64,000 bases of DNA, from assembly GCA_015680685.1 (NCBI GenBank), contig MNCI01025135.1:170372-234371 (forward strand), in the 5' to 3' direction. The notes beneath the pieces are model-generated. The model saw only the letters and a list, made by a program, of their open reading frames with translations, searched no databases and was not told the origin of the DNA. The stretch comes from Gnetum montanum. Taxonomy: Eukaryota; Streptophyta; Gnetopsida; Gnetales; Gnetaceae. Positions 1 to 12,249 of this stretch are shown here, one piece after another. Position 1 is the stretch's first letter; every line of letters begins with the position of its first letter. The translations under genes and the position numbers were made by a program.

Positions 1-1616
1 GTTATGATTGTGGTTGATTGGTTCCTTGAGTAGTATTAGCGGTTAGCTAAATTAAGCAGTCCATTAAATTTGAAAAAGTTCAATGCAAGGAAATATTTAA
101 AGAGGGTATAGGAATTCACAATAATGAAAAGAAGAATTTACTAAAAATTGTTATGAATATGTGTACAATTGGATGTCATTGATGGGATAAACAAAAAAAA
201 TTTGATTGTAAAAATGTCTAAGGGTAAAGAACTTAACTAACTTAATCAAAAGATATGCTAGTGGATCCTCCCTAAAGCAAGGAGAAGCCTTTTATGCCCT
301 TGCATAACTTCAAACTAAAGAGTCCATGGGCTTCATGGATGATTAATGGTTATAGGAAGTTAAGTACAAAAACCTAGAAGTAACTAACTAAGAATTCTGA
401 TACATCAAACTAGGACATCGAACCAAAATATGAAATTGGCAATGAGGTGGAACATGGAAAGCATAGATGGATAAGAGAGAAAGTGGAATGGAGTTCCTAA
501 TTATGGTCACATGAAGTTCCTTGTGGATTTTTTGGTTAAATGACTTGATAGGATCCATCCTTAGTCTAGACCAAAACCAATGACTTTCAGTGAATTTGCA
601 TTGACATTCTAAGACCAATCCATTCCTTGAGACATAAGAGTGCTCCCACAAAACAACCGCCATTCCAAATTAGAGAAGATGTAGGAAGTGATCAAGGGCC
701 TTATTTAGAGAAGATGAGTTCCATAACCAGTGCTTGTAGCCCTTTTATTTTATCTAAGGGGTGTTTTTTGAATTTCCATTATTTTTTTTGAAATGGAAAT
801 CATACCATGTAAAGACACATGCATTTATTTTGTCCAAAGGGTGTGCTTTGAATCCTCATCTTTTTTCTTTTTTTTCTTGATGAGAACCACACCATGCAAG
901 GACATATGCATTTATTTTGTCCAAGGGGTGTGCTTTGAATTTCCATCATTTTTTCTTGATGAGAACCACATCATGCAAGGCCTTATTCAACTTCCTTTAT
1001 TGATTGACACAGAATAGTAAGAAATTCATGGAAACACACATGAACCTAGGCAAACAGAAAAGTATAAAGAATGTTGAATCCCCTTAAAGACACACCTTGT
1101 TCAAACCTTTGAATCCTTCCCAATACTAGAAACTACCAAAGTCACAAATTTATTAAATTTTTACTAGTAAAAAAGGGACTACAAATTTCCAAAATAAGGA
1201 AAACCATAGCATGTGTGCATGGGTGGATGTTGTGGGCTCGCGACCTGTTACATGAAAAAGAAACCATGTCCTAATTATTTGAAACAAAATTCAAATTTAG
1301 AAACTAGACACCAACAATCAAATAACAAAAATTGTGCATACCACCATCAAGTAACACATTACCAATGTACTTGGCACTTATTAACAAAAAGTTAGAAAAT
1401 CACATCAAATAAAAGAAAACATAGAAGAAAGTGTAAATTATTCAAGAAATATCAAATGTACTAACAATGGTGTAAAAAAATTAGAAAAGATTAATAACAT
1501 AAAAATAAAAAGATGTAAAACAAAGAACATGTAAAACAAAAAGTTGTAAAATGAAAAATGTGTAAAACAAAAAAGTTGAAAAACAAAGGAGCCACTTGAA
1601 CGGTTAGCATGGTTGG
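1..1616 (-). repeat. E1 post-pol non-coding region with ~85-bp tandem repeats
   Basis: No gene is visible here; the short open frames do not resemble proteins. About 744-980 holds three diverged copies, roughly 80-87 bp apart, of a unit containing TTTATTTTGTCCAAGGGGTG followed by a pyrimidine tract and a GAGAACCACACCATGCAAGG-like stretch. Reverse-complement copies of the same unit occur after pol in element B (about 43745-43925) and in E5 (about 30895-30950), so the repeat belongs to the element family. The 1440-1600 part is rich in TTTTGTTTTACA-like words on the minus strand and matches 43150-43330 and 50510-50620. Confidence 0.6.
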
Positions 1617-2949
1617 CCATCTCCCCCATGGCTAAGTTGAAAGGAGGAGATCCAAATTATGGAGCGTGGTTGCCCATCGAATGAGGTGCTTGTTGTGTTA
1701 GCTAGTGTATGCTCATGGAAAGGCTTAATTTGTTCAAAGTTAACTAGTTGTTTCTTTTTTGGGCTCTCAGGTTTATAGATCATCATGGCCCATGAAGGAA
1801 AAGTTTCATAAATGATATAAGGTCCTACCCACAATGTTTGGAACTTAGTTTGTTGAGGTACATGTGTGGGGTTCTAGTAGAGAACCTTATCTCTTAGTTA
1901 AAATTTAACTTTTCTAATTTTTAGGTCATGACACTTTTTGTTATAAGCCTTGTGCAACTCATTAGATCATAAGGCCACTAATCATTTTTCGTCTAGATTC
2001 ATTGATCTTTCTTTTTGGGCTAGACTTAAGTCAAGGTCAAGGTCACAAGCTATTGAAAGTGTATGAAGTTAAGATTGAATAGAAAGTGTTGGTAATTCGT
2101 TGTACACAAGCTCATAGGGAGAGTAGCCTATAGGAAGTTTCCAAGTTGAGCGGTAGGCCCAAAGGGCATCGTTGAGTTTTGTGCTCCAATCCTTCCTATA
2201 CTTGTTAACAATTATTATTAGTGTTCTTGTGATTTCCCTATTGGTAACCTCATCTTGACCATTAGCATGAGGATGGTAAGGTGTTGTGAGTTTGTGTTCA
2301 ACCCCCAAACATTGCATGAGCTTTCAAAAACTAGTGCCTGTAAAATGAGTTTCATTGTTAGAAATTAATGCACGTGGCATACCAAACCTATTTACAACAT
2401 TTTTTTGTACAAACCAAGCAGTAGTAGAGGATGTAAAATCGATGATGGCTATTGCTTCTACCCATTTCATACAATAGCCAATAACAACTATGATGTATGC
2501 CTTTCCATTTAACATGGGCATGATGGGACCTATAAGATCAATGCCCAAAATGTCAAATGCTTCTAATGGTTGAATTGATTATTGAGCTTCCTCCATTCGA
2601 GTAGTCATTCCACCATCCCATTAGCATCATTCACAAGAGCAAATGAAATGGTGAGCATCCTTGAACAGTGTTGGCCAATAGTACCCTACCATTAGGACTT
2701 TAATGGTCATGCATCTCCCATCATAGTGTCCTCCACAAGGACCTTCTTGAGCATCTTGGAGCACGTGTAGTTGATCAACATCAAGGACACACCAATGAAC
2801 CAGGCCATCAATGCACACCTTGTAGAGGTGTCCATACTCTCCATGAAGTGCTTTACCTGGTGAAGAATCTGTTGTTTCCTCCACTGGTCCAACCCTTGTG
2901 GCATCTCCTGAGTGAGAAGATAAGTGAGAATGTTATCATACTATTTTGG
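1617..2949 (-). pseudogene. E1 integrase (decayed)
   Basis: Integrase would insert the element cDNA into the host genome. On the minus strand the zinc-binding N-terminal part lies at about 2627-2884 (it ends ..HHFICSCE). The catalytic core starts at 2548 (MGIDLIGPIMP.., first acidic residue kept) and continues through 2069 with the conserved words HKLTTPYHPHANGQ and YELVY. The C-terminal domain is at 1604-1834 (LVNFEQIKPFHEH). The reading frame is broken by several stops and frame changes. It pairs with the reverse transcriptase just upstream. Same family as the integrases in B and E4. Confidence 0.85.
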
Positions 2950-5329
2950 CTCATTGGACATTTGTTCAATTATTGCTCCAGCAAAGAGGAGTTCATTAGG
3001 AAATTTAACAAATAATGCATCTTCTTCCTCTTTGTTGTCCCATCACAACTGAGACAAGTAATCAACGACCACATTCTTAATGCCCTTTTAATCTACCATT
3101 GTAAGATTGAACTTCTACAAGATCACTAGCCATCATATGACATGGGGCCTCACTATTGACTTGTTCATTAGGAAGTGATGGCACTATGGTCTATGTGCAC
3201 AAACACCTTATATCCAAGTACATAATGCTTGAACTTCTCTAGAGCAAACACCATCACCATCAATTCTTTTTCTGTAGTACTGTAGTTTAATTATGCACCC
3301 ACAATGCTTCAGTTGGCATAGTGGATATAGTATGGATGTTTCTTTTCATCTAACTACATCTTCACAACTCTCAAAGCATAATTTGATGCATCTATCATGA
3401 TGTGAAATGGTCTAGACTAGTCAGGTACTTGTAGAATTGGAGTTTTTACAAGCTTTTCTTTTAGTTTCTGGAATGCTTTTTCACATTTCTAGGTCCAGAC
3501 AAAAGAAGCTTCTTTCTTGGTTAGTTTGACCAATAGTTTTGTGATCTTAGAAAAATTCTCTATGAAACACTGGTTGTAGCCAATGTGTCCAAGGAATGAT
3601 TGAATGTCTTTAATTATTTCTAGTTAACGAGTTATTCCTTGGATGATCCTTATTTTTTTAGGATCCACCTCAATTCCTGCTTGCAAGATTTTATGCCCTA
3701 ATACAATGCCCTCCTCAACCATGAGGTGAATTTTCTACCAATTGAGCCACAAGTTAGTTTTGACACATCATTTCAAAACTTGCTCAAGGTGGTCCAAGGC
3801 TTGCTCAAATGTACCTCCATAGGTGGAGAAGTCATCCATGAAGACTTCTACACCACTATCGATCTACTATTGAAAGATGCTTAGGACTAAGCGTTGAAAT
3901 GTGGCAGGGGCATTGCATAGACCAAATGACATCTTACAATATGCAAAAGTCCCCCAGGGACTTGTGAATGTTGTCTTTGCTTAGTCCTATGGTGCAATTT
4001 GAATTTGGTTATAGCCACTATAACCATCTAGGAAGTTGTAGTAGCAATGCCATGATATTGTGTGGAGCACCTGATTAATAAATGGCAACGGAAAATTTTC
4101 CTTAAATGTTGCCATATTCAATAGCCTAAAATCAATGCAGACCTACCACTTACCATTATTATTTGGTACAATTACAAGTGGACTAACCTACTCGCTATCT
4201 ACAATGGGATAAATGAACCCTACCTTGAGGAGTTGCTTGATTTCCTCTTTGATGATTTGTTTTAATTTGGGGTTTAACCACCTTTGTGGCTATCATTTTG
4301 GCTTCATGGCTAGGTCCATGTAAATACAATGCTGGCATATCCTAGAATCAATCCCTATGAGCTTAGGTTATAACCAAGCAAAAGCTGCTAACCATCTTTC
4401 AACTACTTTCAATGGCATCTCTTTTTGTTTTGGAGCAAGTCTTGCATTGATTATAACCAACTTCTTATTTTTCAAAAATATATATTCCATTCCAATTGGT
4501 AATGTTTTTAGTTCAAGGGACTATTTCTTGAAGTTCTTAGAAATTTCCAACTCTCCCTAATAGGTATCATCATTTGTATCATCAAAGAGTTGGTGATGAA
4601 CTTGCTCAAGTTCATCCATGCTCATGACATATTCACATGTTAGCCTCTCAGCTAGTTCCATGCATAGTGTGTTACTTTCTGAATTAGCTGTCAGCCACTG
4701 GGCGTCCTCCTATTTTGTGGTTGCTGCATATAGACACCTTTAAATTTCTACTTCTAGCGCACAATACTTGCATGCAAAGATAGATGCTTGCTTTATGACC
4801 CAAAATTTCTACATACAATTGCACCCACTATTACTATATGCGATGTATGGAACTCTCTTCTTCTTAATCTTTCCAAATGCATTTTCCATAGAGATTTCAA
4901 ATGAAAGATCTCTGATGCCCATTCTTGCATCTACAGTACTCAGCCATGTCCTTCCCATGATAATTGGGAAGTCCCCTTTGCAGTTCTCCACTTTGATTAC
5001 TAGGAAGTTAGTAGTATTAGACCACCCATAGACAATGGTCACAATGTCTTCTACCTATCCTAATGGAACAATGATGGACTAGTTTGCCAATTCCAATCTG
5101 ATGTTGCTTTTCTTAAGAGGAGGTAGGTTCCAAGCAGTGTACATCTCATGAGAAAACAAATTAACACTAGAACCTGAATCAAGAAGAGCCTTGCACCATT
5201 CATTCCTAGCAATCTACAAATAAATCAGAGGACTTCTAGGATTAGCTAATTTCCTAGGAAGGTTTCTTGCATGGATCCAATCAGACATTGTGTGAGTAAG
5301 CATTACAGTATGGATCCTTGATAGAGTTT
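2950..5329 (-). pseudogene. E1 protease, reverse transcriptase and RNase H (decayed)
   Basis: The aspartic protease active site reads LLDSGSSVNL around 5170-5200, with the rest of the domain at 4809-5042. Reverse transcriptase spans about 4350-3400 and keeps DGYSGYNQIQI and the catalytic YxDD equivalent VFMDDFS near 3830-3850. RNase H follows at about 3400-3150 (YALR.., ALEKFKHYVLGYKV). Order and words are Ty3/gypsy, Athila/Tat side. Numerous TAG, TAA and TGA codons interrupt it. Many fall where Gln, Arg or Trp is expected, consistent with C-to-T decay of methylated DNA. Confidence 0.87.
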
Positions 5330-7822
5330 GGTTTGAAGAAGGCCTAAAGGAATTGAATATGGAGGAAGAGGTAGGAGCAGGGTTGTCAATTACGGGTGTA
5401 GGTGAAGGCTTAGGTGGACTACAGGGTAAAACAAGGTCTTTTCTTTGATTGGGTAATCAAATCCTCTGATTGATGATTGGGTTGCAAATTAATAGCCCTT
5501 GTAGCATTGCGTTGTTATGGTTGAGCAGGAAATTCACCCTACATTGGTGGAGTACGTGGTAGTTGTGCAATTGAAAGAGAAGTGTGTGCATGGATAGAAA
5601 GGATATATATAGGAGGTGGTATCCCTTCTTTCATGTGGAGAAGGAGTTTGATGGTAATTAGAAATATGGTAGTAAGGTTGAATATTATAAATGTGATTGG
5701 AAGAGTCAGGTGGAGACATGGGTTGCTAAACATGGTAACCATATGGATCAAGCTATCGATAAGGGTATTATTGCCTTGGCGATGCAAGCACCCATCATTG
5801 CTGCCATTGTTGGTACTGTTCATACGGTTGTGGTGGAGCTCTACTTGGATAATATAGTTATTACTAGTGGAATTGCCAAAGATTACCATGAGGATAAGGC
5901 AACCTTCTAGATGTTTACCTTAATGTAAGTCATGGATGTAAGGCATACACCCTAGACTCCTGCAGATGTGACACAACAAGGCAACATCTCTTAAGATGTT
6001 CATACTAGTAGACATCACATCCACGATCATCATCTGATTCACTGTCAACACCCTCTTCTATTACAACAACTTTGCCCTTACCTTTGTAATATGCCTGTTC
6101 AAATTTTTTATGCCTCCTGCGCTTATGATCACTACCTTGTTCTTGGGACTCTTCAGTAATTTTGAGGATAGCTTGAAATTTGCTATCCATGTGTCTCTCA
6201 ACTTATCAACCTTGGCTGTAAGTTTAGATTAGAATTGTTAAAGTGGCAAGGCTTTTTTATGCATCCCCTCGTTAAATACGAATTCATCCTTGCAGTCACA
6301 AAATCAAACCTTCCTCTTGAGGATGGAAGGATCATGGTTGTACTTCTCTACGCTTTCTCTTTTTCTTAATTCACCCTCCTCTTTAACAACCTAATCTATT
6401 AATCTTTGTACTTGATGGACAGTTAGGTCTGACAATTGCCCTTGGGCATAGACACTTAGGGTTTTCCTCATTTCATTACAAACTCGTCTACAATGTGGTG
6501 GAGTTAAGGCAATTAAGAATAACCATGGCTAGGGAATTTGTGCATAAAGGCATAGTATTAACCAATGGAGGCATCTAAGCATTTGTGTACTCCTTGTTTC
6601 CACCCTTAAATCTACTTCCTTAAGTTGGACACTCTTGAGTACATTTGATACTTATCATTGAACATTTCAACCATGGTACTCCATCGTCTGATAGATTCTA
6701 GTCGTAAAGACCTATACTAATTCTTTGCTTCTTTGATGAATGTCCTAGGAAACAGCTTTAGTTTCTACCACTCATTCTCTATGTATTGCAAGGCACATGC
6801 ATCTTAGAAAGCTTAAAGATTGTTCTGCAGATCAAAGTTATATCCTCATTCAAATCGAGGAATATTGTTCATGTCTAACTGTTTGATCCAACTATCTTTC
6901 ACATGCCTTGTTGGGATTTTGACTACCTTGGCGATGTTAAGCATACTTCAGGTAGCAAATAGAGGCTCATCAAGGCCTTGATCATGGTTCCTATGATGCC
7001 CTCTACTACCCCTTTATTCATGGTGATGTGCTTCTCTTAAATTTCTACATCCTTGATCTTGCTTGTCCTGGTTGTCCCTTTGGTTATTTTGGTCCCGTTG
7101 ATCATTGCTCTCATTTTGATTGCCTACATCAATATCTCACCTTCTACAGTCATAATTAAAGCTAGAAGGAGAAGAAGATGACGAAGGGGAAGAGGAAGGA
7201 GAACTAGCACCATCACAATGCTTGCTACTACCTCTTTAGTGATCGTGACCATGGTCATGATCTTGCTTCTTGCCAGCATCCCTATCTTGACTTTCCCCTT
7301 TAGATCCTGCTTTGTCATTAGATCCCTTGTTACCATAATCAAGATTGTGAACTATGGAATGCAGATTCTAGTTTTGACCTTCATCATTGAAGTTAAAGAG
7401 AGAAGCATCATTGAGTGGAAGATCCCCATTAGCTTGTTGGTACAATAGAAATGGAAAATTGTTAAGTCCTTTTCCCTTCAAAAGTTCATGGTACTACTCT
7501 AGCTATCAATCTTGCAAGCGTTGTGATTCAGTGGGATGATAATCCCTGGCATCGACATCTTTCATGATATATTCCCCATGGTAGTCTTAAAGACCACATC
7601 ATGTAAGCATTTGATAAAGCATTGCAGGAGCAGCACGATTGGGTGGCAACACAATGTTGCCCTCCATGTCACACCACCACAGATGTTCATTCTAGTGTAA
7701 GATGAAGGTAAAGTTTGACACATACTCATTAGGATGACTATATGTAATTTGGTATTATTGAGGCTTTCATGGATGAGAATTATTAGGCTTGGGCGGAGAA
7801 GCCCTCCTATGAGAAGAAGACA
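5330..7822 (-). pseudogene. E1 gag (decayed)
   Basis: The start at 7822 (MSSSH..) is chosen because E4 (29858), E2 (14393) and B (36044) begin the same way. The N-terminal part shares the EYVSNFTFILH-like segment with B and E4. The middle of gag (about 6900-6300) has the capsid-like part with TLGIYAQG-type words. A variant zinc knuckle lies near 5975-6012, with its second cysteine lost to Tyr (GCDVY followed by a stop). The tail is rich in Tyr, Pro and Gln. Gag would form the virus-like particle. Numerous stops. Confidence 0.75.
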
Positions 7823-7963
7823 TTTTCAGTTAGTGAAATAAAAATCACAATGTGCTCTAAGAATTTTTTGTAGTAATTGTGAAATAAGATACGACTCTCA
7901 AGTTCATTCCAATGATTTAAATACTTTTCACCAAGTCCTAGATAGTGCACAAAAAAAACAAAA

Positions 7964-7985
7964 TGATCCTCAACAATGACACAAA
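7964..7985 (-). promoter_or_regulatory. E1 primer-binding site, tRNA-Asp type
   Basis: The minus strand just inside the LTR reads TTTGTGTCATTGTTGAGGA, a mostly G-to-A/C-to-T decayed match to the TGGCGCCGTTGCCGGGGA complementary to the 3' end of plant tRNA-Asp. The same site follows every complete 5' LTR of this superfamily in the window and is best preserved at 48374. Confidence 0.75.
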
Positions 7986-8929
7986 TGATGAGTAGTAAGG
8001 TACCCCTATGCCCAACCATACAAATCACTAAGGAATTACGCATGATCCGGTCAAATTCTATGGACCTATAGTTATCTCATACACTAGTTCCTCTAGGAAG
8101 TGAAATGGTGTTGAGAACACTTGTTGTCTTCCCAACTACACTTGTAAGGCTCAAGTGTATGGTTTAAGTGTAATTGAGGTATATGAATTTTTATTGTTTT
8201 TATATTTTATGGATGTAATCGCCTACAATAAGAATAAGGGTAGAGTAGATTGAAAACTAGTGTCTATAGCCTAGTTAGCCTAACACAAGTAACCGTCCCA
8301 GTTTCTTGGACACATCTTGAACACATATAGCACTACTGGGCTACCAAACATTAAGCGTTGCTGGGTTACCAAGTACTATATGAATACTTGAAGTGGTTGT
8401 GCTTGTGTTCATTAATTGTTAGAAATAAATTGCTTAATCAAATGCATTAAAGTAAAGAACAAGAAAGTAGAATACATTAAAGAAAATATTAAGTTATTTT
8501 TAGTGTTGCAAGGATTGTTAAAAGACTTCATTTTATTCCCATTACACTATTGCACTCAAGTATATTAGTGCTCAAACAAAGAACTATACACACTTTAGAC
8601 TCCTTCTGTGGGCACTCAGAAAATATTCTAACTCTAGGAGGAAGAAACAGTAAGAGCTTCACTACCTTGCTTTAAAACTAAAAATTGACTAATGAATTAC
8701 CATCAAAAGTGAAGCCTAGGCATGGTATTTATAGACTTTGGGTATATACCCCGACATTGAACATCCAATGTTGGATCCAGACTCTAACGTTGTGTATACG
8801 ACGTCGCATACCTAATGTTGCAGCCAACATCAAATGGTGATTCATTAGATAGCATGGTTGGATAGCACATCTTAGTATAGTTGTCTAGTATGGCTAGCTC
8901 CTACACCTCAACTTAGTGAGTTGGCATCA
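7986..8929 (-). repeat. E1 5' LTR
   Basis: The left end TGATGAGTAG is certain because it abuts the primer-binding site. Inside are the family box (GTACCCCTATGCCCAACCATAC), GCTGGGTTACCAAG-like U5 repeats and a TATA box (TATTTATA in + reading, 8725-8732). The U3 beyond it holds AACATC/ACGTTG-type short repeats. The right end is placed at GGCATCA (8929) by analogy with TGAT starts elsewhere. No target duplication can be checked because the partner LTR is outside the window. Confidence 0.6.
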
Positions 8930-8973
8930 GTATCAATGTTACAATCTTTAACATTGTCAATCTCAATGCAACA

Positions 8974-9744
8974 TGATGAGTGGCAAGGTACCCCTACACT
9001 CAACCATACGAATATAAGCGTTTCACGCATGATCTGGTCGAACTCCAAGGACCAAGTGCTTACACGCCTTAATGGAACACTCAGGGTTAATCAATCATTA
9101 TCTTTCCAAACTTACTTGTATTGTCATGGTTGTATGGTTAAGTAAGCTTGAGGTATATGATTTTTATAGCTTTTGTATTTTTTATGTCTTCTGCTAATAA
9201 AGGAGAGGGAGAGAGAACTAATTGGCTAACTTACATTAACTATTCATTAACTAAGTTCTAAATGTTCCTAACACCAGTATCCATTTCCACTTGCCATGAA
9301 CCAGTGCAACGTTGTTGGGATTACCAAACGCTAATCATTATTGGGTTACCAAGCGCTGCACGCATGCTCGAAGAGGTCGTATTGAGTGTATTTAACTAAG
9401 GGGGTTGAAGGTTGAGAGAGATGTTAATTAACTAGAAAAGCATTAAACAATCATTAATTACTAATTAGCTTATTCTGTATGCTATAATGTTTATCATAAA
9501 GTTCGTTTTTATTACCGTACACAAAATTGTGCTCAAGTACAAATTGCTCGAATAAAGATCCGTTCACTCTATGACTTCTACTGCAGGCACACAGGAATAA
9601 TTCTAACTCTGGAATGACAAAAATGTAAGAGTCTGGCTAAGGGTCTAATTCTAACTTGTCTTGAACCAAGATCGCCACCTCTTATTTATAGAAGATGAGG
9701 TAGGATGTGATATCACGTGGTGGCTGTGATATTGCGGTTCATTA
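8974..9744 (-). repeat. Solo LTR of the Athila-like family
   Basis: It begins TGATGAGTGGCAAGG with the family box, and has a TATA box (TATTTATA, 9683-9690) and a U3 with GTGATATCACG and GTGATATTGCGG. Those are decayed forms of the GATATC palindromes in the LTRs of element A. Aligned by eye, its outer end (minus strand TAATGAACCGCAATATC) matches the A start TGATGGGCTACGATATC, G-to-A changes explaining most differences. A perfect 5-bp duplication CAACA flanks it (8969-8973 and 9745-9749). No internal region is present, so it arose by LTR-LTR recombination. Confidence 0.85.
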
Positions 9745-10428
9745 CAACATAATTAATCTTAGTGTTCAACAATATCTACTTATCTTTTGACTTCCTTAGC
9801 ATCATCTTGGCACCTTGTGATGTTAGTTTAAAGGTCAACCAAAGCTCTAGAGGTTCATTTTTGATACTTTGAAAAATTTATAAAAATTTATCTAAAATGC
9901 TAGTAACACTAACACTATGTTAACATTAGTGTTGATGTCACCTTAATAAGTGGTCAAGTTTGCTAGAATCAAATATTAGACTTACTAGTTTCAAACTTGA
10001 TAATAAGTTACACTTAACTCCAAGTTCTATTTTAGCAAGCCTACGTTAAATTTGGTAACTCTGAGCCTATCATTTGAGTTCAAAACACAAATTTTGAATG
10101 GCATCTTTTGAGATTTGAGAGTACTTGTTAGATTTTAGGATATCAAGAGCACAAGTGCTTACCACCATCACAACACTCACATGCTTCTCGAACACCTTCT
10201 ACACCTTTGACATCACTTACAAAGATAGAATTTCCAAGCTTCTACGTCACTTTCTAGAGCTATAATTTTTTTCAACTTCAACATTAGTGATGGGGTCCTT
10301 GGTTGAAACAACCCATTTGGCTTGAAATTGAATCTAAATCACACCTACAACTTCCTCATTCATAACCTAATACTTCATAGGTTCAATTCCACCCTCTAAG
10401 TTCATATTTTTCTCAAGATTTGAGCTTC

Positions 10429-10496
10429 TTTTATTAGTTTTATTACACTTACATTTTTTGCCTTTTATTAGTTTTATTACACTTACATTTTTTGCC
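10429..10496. repeat. Perfect 34-bp tandem duplication
   Basis: Two adjacent identical copies (10429-10462 and 10463-10496) of a unit beginning TTTTATTAGTTTTATTACAC and ending TTTTTTGCC. Identity implies a recent duplication relative to the surrounding decayed DNA. Confidence 0.9.
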
Positions 10497-10674
10497 TATC
10501 GCATGTAGTTTGGCTCTTCATAGAAGGCAAACACTTCACAATTCATCAATAATGCATTTTATTATTCAAAAAAGGATAAGGAACTTTTCCCATATTGTGG
10601 TGTCTTGTTTTTATTATTTTATGATCATTTATTCTTATTCTACACTTATAATTTATTCTATCTTCTATGTTACA

Positions 10675-11110
10675 TTCTATACTTAGTCAAATTTTCAACA
10701 TTTTTACACGGTCATTTTTCAACATAAAAATTCCATTTTTGGGAAGGGATCCAAGATTATTCCCTCCACATTATAGTATTAATATTTCAATATTTTATAA
10801 TCTTTTATAAATGCTTTATACTTACTTTTTATTCCATCTCTCACATCGCATTCTATACTTAGTTAAATTTTCTACATTTTTACACTTAGCTATTTTTCCA
10901 CATAAAATCTGATTTTTTTAGAAGAAATTTGAGACCCTTATCTCTACATAATAATACTATTATTTTAATATCCTGCACTCTTTTATACAAATTTTATAGT
11001 TATTTTTAATACATTGTTTACACTTCATTTCATACTTAGTTTATTTTCTAATAATCCATACTTAGTCAATTTTCCAATAATTTTACACTTAATTATATTT
11101 AACATATAAA
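10675..11110. repeat. Diverged ~180-bp tandem repeat
   Basis: The word string TACTTAGTCAAATTTTC, then a TTTTTACAC-like word, a TTTTCAACATAAAA-like word and a downstream A-rich/TATT block recurs at about 10680, 10857 and 11050. Each time it is followed by similar text (TTCC or GAGACCC, then a TACATTATAGTATTAATATT-like stretch). At least two and a half copies are recognisable at a spacing near 180 bp. Confidence 0.5.
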
Positions 11111-11290
11111 CCTCATTCTTTCATCACTCCCTTGCCATTCTTGGTTTTTGGGTGGCAAGCTAAGTTTTTCTTTTATTAGAATATTTACACGCCTTCATTT
11201 TATAATCATTAATACAACTAGGGTCATATTAGTCTAAAGACCATATATAGTATCATGCTAAGTATTTGAACAATTATTATGTAGAGGTGT

Positions 11291-12249
11291 TGATGAGCAG
11301 TAGGTACCCCTTACGTCCAACCATATGAATTATTAGTGTTCGCGCATAATCCAATCAAATTCCATGGATGAGACTGGTTTGGCATCTAGATCATTAACTA
11401 TTGATGGTAGTTCGTTGTCTTCCCAGTTGGACTAGTATACGTTTGTCACATATGGTTTAGTCTAAAGTGAGGCATATGGTGATTGATGTTGTTTTGGCAT
11501 TATGCTACTCCTAATAATAATAGAGAAATTAATTATTTAATCTAATGAACAATGGAGAGTAAAGTCTAAAGTAGCCTATAGGTAATGAGTGTCTGTTCCC
11601 AGCTTGCTATACACATCATGAACCCACGTATCCACTACTAGGATTACCAAGAACTACGCTACTCGGTGAACCAAGCAATAACGCTACTGGGATTATGAAG
11701 CAAATACATGTTTATGCTCAAAACTGGTCATGGTCATTCCACCAATTGATTAACTTGCATGAAATGTAGATATTAACTAAGTACATGATAAGTAAATTGC
11801 ATGGAAAGTAAACTTAATCTAAGTCAAAATGCTGCAATTAATAAGAATACATCTTGATCTTATTGTTGTTCATGAAATGCATCCATGTGCATTGCCACTG
11901 AAATAAGATGTCATACAATTGACTTAGATCCACACTATGGGCACTCACTAACTATTCTGTAACACTATGGAATAGAACTACAAGAGTTTGGCTACTCTAT
12001 TGACAAAATATGCCTAATACGCAATGGAAGCATGTGTATTTATAGGCAAAATAGATACTGCATCAATGGGTACTCATGGTGGTAACAAATATTACATCAA
12101 TAGGATCCCATTGATGAGATCACGTCAACATGGTTGTGTTGATGCAGCTGCATCGAGGTAGTTGTCTTAATGTGGTTGCGTCAATGTGGTTATGTTGATG
12201 TGGTTGCGTTGATGCAATCTGATGAATGTAGCCAACTAATGCTTCATCA
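11291..12249 (-). repeat. E2 3' LTR
   Basis: 959 bp, TGATGAGCAG...GCTTCATCA. It has the family box at its left end, the U5 GCTACTGGGATTA/GCTACTCGGTGAACCAAG repeats, the TATA box TATTTATA at 12037-12044 and a U3 with many GTTGATG/GTCAATG words alternating with TGGTTGCG (12120-12230). The middle part closely parallels the split E5 LTR at 57431-57923. Confidence 0.85.

Larger units (their letters stand above)
1..8929 (-). mobile_element. E1: Athila-like Ty3/gypsy retrotransposon, 3' end outside window
   Basis: Read on the minus strand the order is LTR (7986-8929), tRNA-Asp-type primer site, gag, protease, reverse transcriptase, RNase H, integrase, then about 1.6 kb of non-coding DNA running off the left edge. 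Protease-RT-RNase H-integrase order defines Ty3/gypsy. The primer site and post-pol region match element B at 34977-57425, so E1 is a cousin of B in the opposite orientation. The non-coding 1-700 is recognisably homologous to B around 44000-44450, so any coiled-coil ORF and the 3' LTR of E1 would lie left of the window. Coding regions carry many stops and cannot be functional. Confidence 0.88.
9750..11285. other. Non-coding AT-rich interval
   Basis: No plausible gene on either strand; the only frame of 60 codons (10492-10686) is low-complexity. It contains a perfect 34-bp tandem duplication and a diverged tandem repeat, listed separately. Its origin is unknown. It could be decayed element DNA or host spacer. 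Confidence 0.5.

Noticed and set aside
10492-10686. 64-codon frame as small membrane protein
   Set aside because: Phe/Tyr/Ile-rich because of AT-rich DNA between tandem repeats; no other support.
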